From Treponema bryantii (lineage in GTDB: Bacteria; Spirochaetota; Spirochaetia; Treponematales; Treponemataceae): a stretch of DNA of 64,000 nt. The notes beneath the pieces are model-generated. The model saw nothing but the letters and a program-made list of their open reading frames with translations, was not told where the DNA came from and ran no database searches. The translations under genes were made by a program, and so were the position numbers. Each line of letters begins with the position of its first letter. Position 1 is the stretch's first letter. The stretch spans positions 992,001 to 1,056,000 of the forward strand of contig NZ_AP025286.1 in the NCBI RefSeq assembly GCF_036492245.1. Reading direction: 5' to 3'. This document shows, piece after piece, positions 43,201-50,348 of the stretch.

Positions 43201-46200
43201 AGGCTCAAATACTTCTTATTTAGGTAAAGATTATTTCGAATATGGAGATTGTCCTACTTCAAATTCATGGTATATATATGAAACCGATGTTTCTTACTGG
43301 CATTCATATAGCTCAGGAACAACTTACACAGATACTTTTTCATGTAATAGTACCTCAATTTCCAGCTATGTAGACTCAAATAATAACCTTATAATTGAAA
43401 TTCCAAACACCCATAGTACGGCTCCAATTTCAGTATTCCTGCGTGATGGTTGTGGTAACATGCAGTATGTTGTTTGTGGTGTATATACAGATAGTGATAC
43501 AGATTCCAGCTCATATGGACAAGAAGTTGCCATAAGCTTTGTAGTAGATGAAAAACTTGGTTATGCAGAAACAACAAATGGTATGGTTGCTACTCCAATA
43601 ATCATGCAGAATCCTTATATGACTTATGTTACTTCTAGTCCAAGTGTAGCTTGGCCTTTAAGTTCAGGTTCAACTGGTTTTACCTGGAATCATAACACTG
43701 GTAATGGTGACCAGGGTGGTGAAGGTACAAAACGTGGATTTATAAAAGACTATGTAAAATATGCAACTTATTATAATCCAAATATAGATTATTCGAATAC
43801 AGCTCAGCAATTTAAGATTGGACTTACCTTGAATTATGATACTCGCTCATATAAGCGTGACTATCCAGAAGATATTCTGTTTAATACAGATTTAGGAAAA
43901 GTAACAGATCCTGAGCCTTTAAGTTCTGATTCAAGTAAATCTGATTATACATGTCGTGCTTTGCTTTATTGTACACAGAATTCTTCAAAACCAACTTATG
44001 ATGAAATTATTTCGGCTGGAGTAAATGTAAAAAATTCTTCTGGTGGTTTTAGAACAGCATGGGTTGGTGTAAAGTCAAGTAACGATACTTCTCTAAGAGA
44101 TGATTCTACTGAAGAAGATATAAGATATAAGGTTACAGGTACAACAATCCTCCTCGACTATCCAAGGCCTGATTATACAGCCCTTGGCTGGACTATAAAT
44201 GAAACAAACGGGGAACCTAAACCTTACTACATCTGGTATATTTTTGAAGACCGTGTAGGAAACTATGAAATTGCAAAGATTGTAAACAGTAATGCAACCG
44301 GAAATCAACTTACAACAGAAACAAGCGGAATGTTTGACCGTTGGCTTTATGATAATGAAGCTCCAGTAGTAACAACCCGGGGACATGGCTTAAATCCAAA
44401 CGAAATAACAGCAGATAATATTGCTGAGCTTGTTGCAAGTAACAACGGATTTGTGCCTTATGTGGATAGTGATGGCAATGTTTATGTTCATGCATCAAAA
44501 ACACATACAAGTTTGCAGAATGGAGCAACTCTTAATTCAACTGCTGGTAATGGAACAACTCATAAAGCAGATGGTCATGAAACTTATTCAATATATAATA
44601 ACTTTGTTGATCTGGTTGTTTCTGAAAATACTGGTGTTCGTGCATTTGCCTGGTCTACTTCTAACAATGTAAATTTTTCTACAAGTTTTACAGATTCTTC
44701 AAGTTGGTATACTGGTTCGAATGTATATTGGTATGTAGGTTGGGGGCCAGTAACAAATTCTGGTGGTCTAGCAAAAGATATAGCAAATGGTTCATTTACC
44801 TATGGCTCAAGTTCATATAAGCCGGAGAATGCATATTATTATGGCAGCACAGATTATTCAGGAAAATATTCTGGTACTAAAGTAAATACAGTATTCCCTT
44901 ACGGAAAACTTAGTACATCAACAGGAACTGAACTCTGGCTCCATGTAATGGACTGGACAGGAAACATTTCTCATTACAGGATGGGAGCCTCTGGCGTAAA
45001 ATTTATAAATGACTCTGTAGCTCCATCTTATACAACTTCGACAGCAGAGAAATTGGAAACAGGTCAGTATTATATTAAGAAAACTGCTAGTACCCCTCTG
45101 TTAAAGATTGCCGGTGCTGGAGAAAAGGCAATAAATGAAGAAAATATAGATGTTTATATTCCGGAAGAGTATTTTGCAGAAACGGGTTCTGGTATAAAGG
45201 GCTATTCTTTCAGCGATGATGGAACAGGTATTGCTGAAAAGATAGGTGGAAAATCATATCTTAGTATTCCTTATAATAGATATCATGGTCTGACATCTGA
45301 TACTTATTATGTATATGATAATGTTGGTAACGTACAAGAACATTCTTTGAATTATGATTTCGATAATAAACCTCCTAAGATTGCCAGTGTTGCCTTTGTA
45401 ACTAAACTTGATTCTTCAGGTCAGGGTAAATTTGCCGATGTCGAAAATGGTCTAGGAATACAAGGTGTTTATACATCATTTGGAGGAGTAAGATTCTACG
45501 AACATAAAGAAAAGAATTCTGACAATGAGGAAATTAATAAGTATTATGATGATATAAGCCATTTCAAAACAGGTGAAGTTCAAGAAATTTATATCACTAA
45601 AGAAAATGCTGTTAAATTCCAGATTAATTTTGATTCAGAAATCAAAACAGAAAATGAGTATCTTGATGATATTAAGATTAATCGATGGGATTCTGATACA
45701 AGTAAGTGGGTAACTGTAACTTCATGGAAATCAAATAACACATCATGGTGGCTTGGAGAAGGTGAAACTGAATCAACTACTGTAATCCGTGCAATGGGTA
45801 CTTCAGATAGCAGCGGTTACGATAAACTTACATATACAGCCGAAGGAACCTACTATCAGATTCTTGCTACAGATATTTCAGGTAACTCTAACTGCCAGTA
45901 TTTTAAGTTGTATCTTGATAAAGCAGCTCCAACTTTTGCAACTACAACTCCAAATCCAGTAGTTACTCTTAGAAAGGGTTCTATTGGTAAAATTGGAAGT
46001 ACTTACTATTATACAGCTGATAATACAGGTAAACTTAAGCTCAATTTTGCTGTAGTTGATTCTGGAATTGGAAGTGTTCCTGAAAGCGGAACTTATGCTG
46101 GGGATTTGAAGAAAATATGGTATAGTTTGACAGGAACAGAAGATTCCTGGACATTAATCGAGGATCCTGCCAATGCAGAAATTCAAATCGCAAGTGGTGA

Positions 46201-49200
46201 TATTGAAACTATCTACTTTAAGGATGCTCTTGGAAATGTTACTAGTGGTTCAGATGTATATCCAGGATTTGCATATACTAATCCAAATGCAGCCACCGGA
46301 ACAGATCCAAAAGTTATAATTTCAAAACTCAACTTTTATGGTGATGATACAGTTAACGAACCGCTTCCAAGTGCTCCATTTATTGAAGTTGGAGAAATTA
46401 AGAAAGATGGTAAACGAGCAAATATCGTAAAACAAATTACAACTTATGGTATGGGTTACTCAGACACTAATCTCAGTTCGAAGAGTACTACAGATTTGGA
46501 TACACATGTATATACGGAACAAATTTCAGCAGGAACTGTTCTTATAAAAGGTGAAGGTGATGAGATTCGTAAAAGACTTACGATAACTTTCCCAACCTCA
46601 AATAATAAGATTATTGGTTATCTCAGATTAAATGATAAAGATGAAAATGGTAATACTCTTACTCCAAGTACTACAGCAGGTATCTACAGTTTGAAAACAC
46701 TTGAACATGAATTTACAGAAATCTTACCTACAGGAGAAGATGACGATTATAGTCCATTTACAATAAAGTATTATGCAGTTGATATTGTTGGAAATGTGAG
46801 TCCGGCTCTTAAAATTATTTATAGTTATGAAAATCCACATAAAGCAAAAGATATTAGATTAATTGAGGATCCTGAACATTCAGATCTTATTAAAACTGAT
46901 GTCTTACAACAGATGCATGATGATCACCTTACATTTGCGAAATTTCTGACTGTTCCTGGAAGTACAAGTGGAAATCAATATGGAAAGCCTGGTATCCGAT
47001 ATTTTGATGGTGGATATTTGATTGTTCGCTGTTCATTGTTCGATATAGCTGGTGATGAATATCTTGAAACCCCATCTTCAATAGAATTATGGGATATTTG
47101 GGGAACCGGTAAAAATGATCGAAAAAAGCGAGGTGTTAGTGATACAGGAGAAGAGTTCTTCAAGATTTATACCTCTGCATTAAATACTGATTCCAACCCT
47201 GCAAATGACGATAAGGTTGGTGGTACTACAGCAGATAAAGACCGCTATTATTGTTATGTCGCTTTTAAGTTAAAATATGATGAAGATCAGGATTCCGAGA
47301 AAACTCCATCATCTGGTTGTTTCAAGAACAATGATGATTTTGATGGCAGCAATATTTATTTCAAACTTTGCGGTGAAACAAGCTCAGACTACTGGTTGAT
47401 GTATAAATCGGATGATAATGACACAACCAAAAAATATGGTTGGAAGATTGATGATGCAGCGCCTATGATTGACTCTGCATATGTTCGTTCTGCTAATAAT
47501 GGTATAAAGGGATACAGAAAAAATGGTTCAATTGAAATTGCCTATGATAATTATGATTCAGGCTGGAATTATAAAACAAATTATTATTCCAAAGATATGA
47601 TTATCTATATTCCACAAACAAAAATTACTGAAAAATATAATGGAATAAAGTACAAAACAATTGTAACCGGTGGGGCAACAGATATTGATTCAGGCTGGAA
47701 GAATCTTGATACAGCAAGTATAAAGTGGAAGAATAACGATTTTAGCAATACAGATTGTTATAGTTTCGAATTACCAAATGTTGCAACAATTCATAGCAGT
47801 ATTCAATTCTATCTTAAGGATGAAATTGGAAATGTTTCTGAATATATAGTTGGAAATCCTGATCATGGTGATTACACATGGTGGATTGTAAACGACTGTT
47901 TAACAAGTGTAAGTGTTACTGCACCTGCAGAAGGCTGGTCAGAAACAGCAGAAAAGTTTACATTTGATGTATCGATTCCAAGTGGAAGTGTTATAAAATC
48001 TGTAAAAGCTAAGGTTGGTGGTGAAGAAGTTGCTTCGACAGTTACCTTTAATGACTACAATAAGGGGAATGATACTGATAAACCAATTCAACCAACACTT
48101 GATGGTGAACAAGGCTGGTTAAATATATCTGGTATTAAAGTTTCTATTGATAAGAGTCTGATTGTCAAAGGTTGGAACGCAAAAGATGTTACAATTATCC
48201 TCAATAATAATGATGAATTAAAGGGTAGTGTAAAGAAGTTTGTTCCAGCAAAACCTCTTGGTGAAGGAAATATTTCTATAAACACAGGAGAAAATGCAAA
48301 ATCATGGATCTCTGGAACAACAGAATACGTTCTTCCAATTGCATTTACAGGTGGAGCAGGAATAGACAATGTTTCAAGTATTGAAATTGGAACTGGAGAA
48401 AATGCTGCAGAAGGAGTATCTGTTGAATGGACTAGTGGTGCAGCTACAGTTACTATTAAGAATGTTCCTGCACAAATCTGGAGTGATCAGAAAGTATACC
48501 TTAAGATAAATGGAACAATAACTAAGGAAGTATTTACAATTCAGGCAAAAGCACTTGATGAAGGAAATATTTCAATAAATACAGATGCAGATACTAAAAA
48601 GACATGGGAATCTGGAACAACTGAGTATACATTACCAATCACATTCACAGGTGGAGCAGGAATAGAAAACGTAACAAGTATTGAAATTGGAACAGGAGAT
48701 AATGCTGCAGAAGGAGTAACTGCTGAATGGAGTAGTGGAGAAACTACAGTTACGATTAAGAATATTCCTGCACAGATCTGGAGTGATCAGAAAGTATACC
48801 TTAAGATAAATGGAACAATAACTAAGGAAGTATTTACAGTTCCGGCTATAGCTCTTGGTGAAGCAAACATTTCTATAAACACTGCAGAAGATACTAAGAA
48901 AGTATGGGTATCAGAAACAACAGAATATGTTCTTCCAATTACATTTACAGGTGGAGCTGGAATAGACAATGTTTCAAGTATTGAAATAGGAACAGGAGAA
49001 AATGCTGCAGAAGGAGTAACTGCTGAATGGACTACTGGTGCATCTACAGTTACCATTAAGAATGTTCCAGGTCAAAACTGGAGTGCTCAGAAAGTTTATC
49101 TTAAGATAAACGAAACTATAACTAAAGAAGTATTTACAATTCCGGCTAAAGAACTGACTGCTGATGACATTGAAATAGCATCAGCGACATGGAATGATTC

Positions 49201-50272
49201 AACAAGTTATGAATTACAGGTAACTCTTAAGAATGGTGCTACAGTTAATAACATCACAGCTGTATCAGCTTATAATGCAGAAGCTGCATTCAAGGAAGAA
49301 AATGGTACTGTTAATAAGACTGTAGTAGTTATAAGCGGTATGAGAAAACTCTGGGATGGTCCACAAACTGTATCAGTTAAATTCAACAATAATGAGTCTA
49401 TACAATTTAATGTATTGACAATTCCTCAGAGAGAAATCAAAGATTCTGATGTTACTATAACTCCTACAAATCCGGAAAACTGGTCAGAAAATCTTTCATA
49501 TGTTGGATTTACGGTTACTTTATCTGAAGGACTTACTATAACAAAAATAGATATTGATGGAAATATCGCTTCAGTACAGGACAATTATGGTGGTAATTAT
49601 GGTTTACAGGCAGCAGGTGGAACTACAATTGCTAAAACTGTTACAGTAAAAGTTATAACAAATCATGGGGAGGTTGAAAAAGCTATATTCCCAGTTGTTG
49701 ATTCCAACGCTGCAAATCCAAATGTGAGTGGTCGTTCTGTACTGGGATTGATAAAAGATCTTGCTGCTAAGATTAGTAATAATGACCAGAATACATACTC
49801 TGATAATAATATCAGACGTTACAGAGCTACAGAATCAGAACTTGCTGTAAATAATGATGTTACAGAAAAGTCTGTAAAAGAAGCAAAGAAAGCCGCTAAG
49901 AAAGCAAAGAAGACTTCGAAGAAAGCTTCAAAGAAGGCAGCTGATAGTTTTGATCAGGTTGTAACACAGCCTCAGATTGTTTCTGACAAGGCTTTGAATA
50001 TTCCAGAAGCTACACTTACAGATGATGTGACAGTTTCAAAGGAACCAGACATCCTTGAAAACGCTGACAGTATAATTACACAGACTGTAGAAGAAACAGA
50101 ATCGATTAGTGCAATCAAACCTGTAGCAACTGCTGCTGCTGAAATAGAACCAGCTGAACAGTCTGCTGATACAGGAAAGTCTTCATCAAAGAGTTCGGCA
50201 ATTGTGATTATGCTTGCAATCCTCGCCAGCTTTGGTGGTTTCTGGTATTATAAGAAGGGTCGTAAGAACTAA
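37277..50272 (+). CDS. Giant surface lipoprotein with Ig-like repeats
   Basis: 4331 residues. The signal peptide ends in a lipobox with lipid-accepting C27 (SVTAC). Residues ~168-300 look like a Big_5-type Ig domain (SVPANAD, FSKPLDEST). About 15 further Ig-like units begin with a D-x-x-x-P motif, near residues 300, 512, 645, 808, 984, 1129, 1276, 1465, 1628, 1816, 2359, 2579, 2696, 2882 and 3393. Three nearly identical ~99-residue repeats (3661-3959) and two divergent ones follow. The end has a Lys/Ala-rich stretch, a Ser-rich linker and a membrane helix with tail YYKKGRKN. I infer an adhesin or envelope-spanning filament; ligands are unknown. The frame is intact throughout. Confidence 0.8.
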   Translation: MRNLNKLLSVFLFTGLLFITALSVTACDSWMSNDNFMSEIESEVHDANAAEINVYIRYANAKMGSTEPSGNTRMKVDVASKISAITSDDYGFIKWAAFSTEDFATTKQHSNLIFINEDDYNTNFKDKELPASVVKFSNDKSPSTEVKVLSSRTDVFIIPIVTNRPTYVQSVPANADYNVVKNTSIRILFSKPLDESTIYDSEGNLNYSITTSSATLNDDEEIEAKDITDFFSHKLSDSGKMLTLKLKEEEDEDGNKLIKNLLDNRQRITVILYEGLCDRYGFSMNGNYTFSFQTGTNTDTLAPIIEVLVGGPGDICTGFVSFHDGEIDGKATTAAKNAPKDINSTEYTDALLAQRVKDKLNIYVKANDIIASGNTDINPAKDLSEDNVNYIAISASLYIENTDEKGNPVTANRDDLETTIPKKNNIYIPGTISANAEINNLFTEIVPLDKNGTKYSGGTIYTYDISGLPDGLIKIDVWGIDMTGNSGGDKEAGAAYYTKHDNGYKSIFVVKDSTPINSDLVRKNKLVKSKSEAAPYGWYNSETLGTMQLFDTAQDKIVDSGNQKLRSLDNNLFWSFIVGKNSSTPDVSSKDWVRIHSETSGESLLYSLKNAKAAQDGPVDITLYLKDDMGNISEPVVLDSIMYDNTKPTVKLLDNYGDFVDANGNKALHSSKDAVISQILKVAFEELNEDDNGSGIRRLEIHVKKDNTEVAVPLDSQKFKVVYADSTIENPTPSSTGIREIKIASDDQASTNNLKAFNVTDASKITTGTLFIYGLTLGEDDGDYTVTVDLFDSAMNKTTTSAKTLISRDTTAPVVNKVKVLNAQSRTVYGDATAAKTWWMPKDYYDENKKLTKVSLNVEINESGSGLEYIKVADDIGFTTDTKLKRDNNYLVAGKDYSLDTSNNTIRLLDNYTAALKGSPVTPIVITLENVELKKINDDTGNKLHLHVDDFVNNSGSNIVAGTSGSNSQFTVYYPDETTGTLIFADNTAPVIAALKVEDTANTTANMISKAYDKDHFTDKKDVVLTLTLTAEELSKGSGIKTIYLSDNAVFTAATKIFVDGIELTNGYDFSADKKSVNFDKVFTSANVIKFTNVQIVSDTEGAQVITAGITDFVGLKSENKNSNTIIYDVTKPKINDNDGINWVEADTGVTLECEGDWVVDTQKLKINFTEATSGVKLIKFSIHLLNNTTDIFENPFDSGSDFKLYYNDVELIKGTDYSIDSNKQFIVLTTPKTSGSFKFENLKLTNTNIQGTYVIDVDLLDAAENTINCSKSIAIDSIPPELNDKLIIPGVINAKELIVNGGSQILAEDIAGCGNNWLKYADVGGTDKAADSIPVLITIEEQGSGIKVITFGENAVLDNNRTQLWAVDEYGNPVYDLKEPPAGTAAKSYTVNSQNKTITIDNSIDALNANGDNLKFKVMVKNVGIDIKDTETTVSKNKITVKVQDVAMHETGDIDTYESYIYSDSRMPATPTDFKLIDRAYSKDASIPTIAASENYTNETIVDMEFKLDGSEKTGSGYHEFRISGARFTDNSVISMTTIDGNEAVLCNGSAIPFVLSEDKMTLTLKTTGTNAENYVVRQAVKVKITNVELTNGIQSVTSGTEREVLLTAYDLIGRYNSAASDKIWFDNTPPELEKIFTANYSSSSYSGVPSYYVPTINVYPHANDENGTGVLINYGTETNVPTFYTATTYNTGFYQYNGQVSSSSSSLNTNFTHGAVLGIRAKDTTKLGGYFTRKDDTTPKTFLYYSLDSNFSKTKSALLTSGTNLSSDKRGSRPTATDDSEALWFGFTTGKYSAVIVDEAGNCSEIFHFAVVQDTTKPVKEWGSGSNADSLNNRVLLQMPDNSAKAYTNSAITVANSNEFRRFWACSSSAYSIRTKKYVTKKTSNKYKIQLNLGGTYTSATPITKIDGSEASTTTSYSDLSSTISSSPIEMYAISTFYGSWPTSADGNSTSGKYKYSPVVPKGTTFPSGQAHLGSNTSYLGKDYFEYGDCPTSNSWYIYETDVSYWHSYSSGTTYTDTFSCNSTSISSYVDSNNNLIIEIPNTHSTAPISVFLRDGCGNMQYVVCGVYTDSDTDSSSYGQEVAISFVVDEKLGYAETTNGMVATPIIMQNPYMTYVTSSPSVAWPLSSGSTGFTWNHNTGNGDQGGEGTKRGFIKDYVKYATYYNPNIDYSNTAQQFKIGLTLNYDTRSYKRDYPEDILFNTDLGKVTDPEPLSSDSSKSDYTCRALLYCTQNSSKPTYDEIISAGVNVKNSSGGFRTAWVGVKSSNDTSLRDDSTEEDIRYKVTGTTILLDYPRPDYTALGWTINETNGEPKPYYIWYIFEDRVGNYEIAKIVNSNATGNQLTTETSGMFDRWLYDNEAPVVTTRGHGLNPNEITADNIAELVASNNGFVPYVDSDGNVYVHASKTHTSLQNGATLNSTAGNGTTHKADGHETYSIYNNFVDLVVSENTGVRAFAWSTSNNVNFSTSFTDSSSWYTGSNVYWYVGWGPVTNSGGLAKDIANGSFTYGSSSYKPENAYYYGSTDYSGKYSGTKVNTVFPYGKLSTSTGTELWLHVMDWTGNISHYRMGASGVKFINDSVAPSYTTSTAEKLETGQYYIKKTASTPLLKIAGAGEKAINEENIDVYIPEEYFAETGSGIKGYSFSDDGTGIAEKIGGKSYLSIPYNRYHGLTSDTYYVYDNVGNVQEHSLNYDFDNKPPKIASVAFVTKLDSSGQGKFADVENGLGIQGVYTSFGGVRFYEHKEKNSDNEEINKYYDDISHFKTGEVQEIYITKENAVKFQINFDSEIKTENEYLDDIKINRWDSDTSKWVTVTSWKSNNTSWWLGEGETESTTVIRAMGTSDSSGYDKLTYTAEGTYYQILATDISGNSNCQYFKLYLDKAAPTFATTTPNPVVTLRKGSIGKIGSTYYYTADNTGKLKLNFAVVDSGIGSVPESGTYAGDLKKIWYSLTGTEDSWTLIEDPANAEIQIASGDIETIYFKDALGNVTSGSDVYPGFAYTNPNAATGTDPKVIISKLNFYGDDTVNEPLPSAPFIEVGEIKKDGKRANIVKQITTYGMGYSDTNLSSKSTTDLDTHVYTEQISAGTVLIKGEGDEIRKRLTITFPTSNNKIIGYLRLNDKDENGNTLTPSTTAGIYSLKTLEHEFTEILPTGEDDDYSPFTIKYYAVDIVGNVSPALKIIYSYENPHKAKDIRLIEDPEHSDLIKTDVLQQMHDDHLTFAKFLTVPGSTSGNQYGKPGIRYFDGGYLIVRCSLFDIAGDEYLETPSSIELWDIWGTGKNDRKKRGVSDTGEEFFKIYTSALNTDSNPANDDKVGGTTADKDRYYCYVAFKLKYDEDQDSEKTPSSGCFKNNDDFDGSNIYFKLCGETSSDYWLMYKSDDNDTTKKYGWKIDDAAPMIDSAYVRSANNGIKGYRKNGSIEIAYDNYDSGWNYKTNYYSKDMIIYIPQTKITEKYNGIKYKTIVTGGATDIDSGWKNLDTASIKWKNNDFSNTDCYSFELPNVATIHSSIQFYLKDEIGNVSEYIVGNPDHGDYTWWIVNDCLTSVSVTAPAEGWSETAEKFTFDVSIPSGSVIKSVKAKVGGEEVASTVTFNDYNKGNDTDKPIQPTLDGEQGWLNISGIKVSIDKSLIVKGWNAKDVTIILNNNDELKGSVKKFVPAKPLGEGNISINTGENAKSWISGTTEYVLPIAFTGGAGIDNVSSIEIGTGENAAEGVSVEWTSGAATVTIKNVPAQIWSDQKVYLKINGTITKEVFTIQAKALDEGNISINTDADTKKTWESGTTEYTLPITFTGGAGIENVTSIEIGTGDNAAEGVTAEWSSGETTVTIKNIPAQIWSDQKVYLKINGTITKEVFTVPAIALGEANISINTAEDTKKVWVSETTEYVLPITFTGGAGIDNVSSIEIGTGENAAEGVTAEWTTGASTVTIKNVPGQNWSAQKVYLKINETITKEVFTIPAKELTADDIEIASATWNDSTSYELQVTLKNGATVNNITAVSAYNAEAAFKEENGTVNKTVVVISGMRKLWDGPQTVSVKFNNNESIQFNVLTIPQREIKDSDVTITPTNPENWSENLSYVGFTVTLSEGLTITKIDIDGNIASVQDNYGGNYGLQAAGGTTIAKTVTVKVITNHGEVEKAIFPVVDSNAANPNVSGRSVLGLIKDLAAKISNNDQNTYSDNNIRRYRATESELAVNNDVTEKSVKEAKKAAKKAKKTSKKASKKAADSFDQVVTQPQIVSDKALNIPEATLTDDVTVSKEPDILENADSIITQTVEETESISAIKPVATAAAEIEPAEQSADTGKSSSKSSAIVIMLAILASFGGFWYYKKGRKN
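48257..49153 (+). repeat. Three tandem ~300-bp coding repeats
   Basis: Units at 48257-48553 (297 bp), 48554-48853 (300 bp) and 48854-49153 (300 bp) are highly similar in DNA and protein; each encodes a module with FTGGAGI, SSIEIGTG and KVYLKIN. Two diverged units follow. Such repeats can change in number by recombination. Confidence 0.9.
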
Positions 50273-50278
50273 AAAGAG

Positions 50279-50300
50279 ATTCCCTCTGAATAGAGGGAAT
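50279..50300 (+). terminator. Hairpin after the giant gene
   Basis: ATTCCCTC (50279-50286) / GAGGGAAT (50293-50300) with a 6-base loop and no long T-run. It precedes a stronger terminator. Confidence 0.5.
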
Positions 50301-50317
50301 TGTTAAGAGTCTTTTGG

Positions 50318-50348
50318 AATCCTCCGGTTATACCGGAGGATTTTTTTT
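50318..50348 (+). terminator. Main terminator of the envelope operon
   Basis: Ten-base stem AATCCTCCGG (50318-50327) / CCGGAGGATT (50333-50342) and a T-run to 50348. The T-run overlaps the end of the convergent cyclase gene. Confidence 0.9.

Noticed and set aside
48257-49153. CRISPR-like spaced repeats
   Set aside because: The repeats are ~300 bp, contiguous, in frame and protein-coding.
37277-50272. Frameshift or assembly error making the giant ORF
   Set aside because: The frame is continuous, domain style is uniform, and signal peptide and C-terminal helix are both in place.
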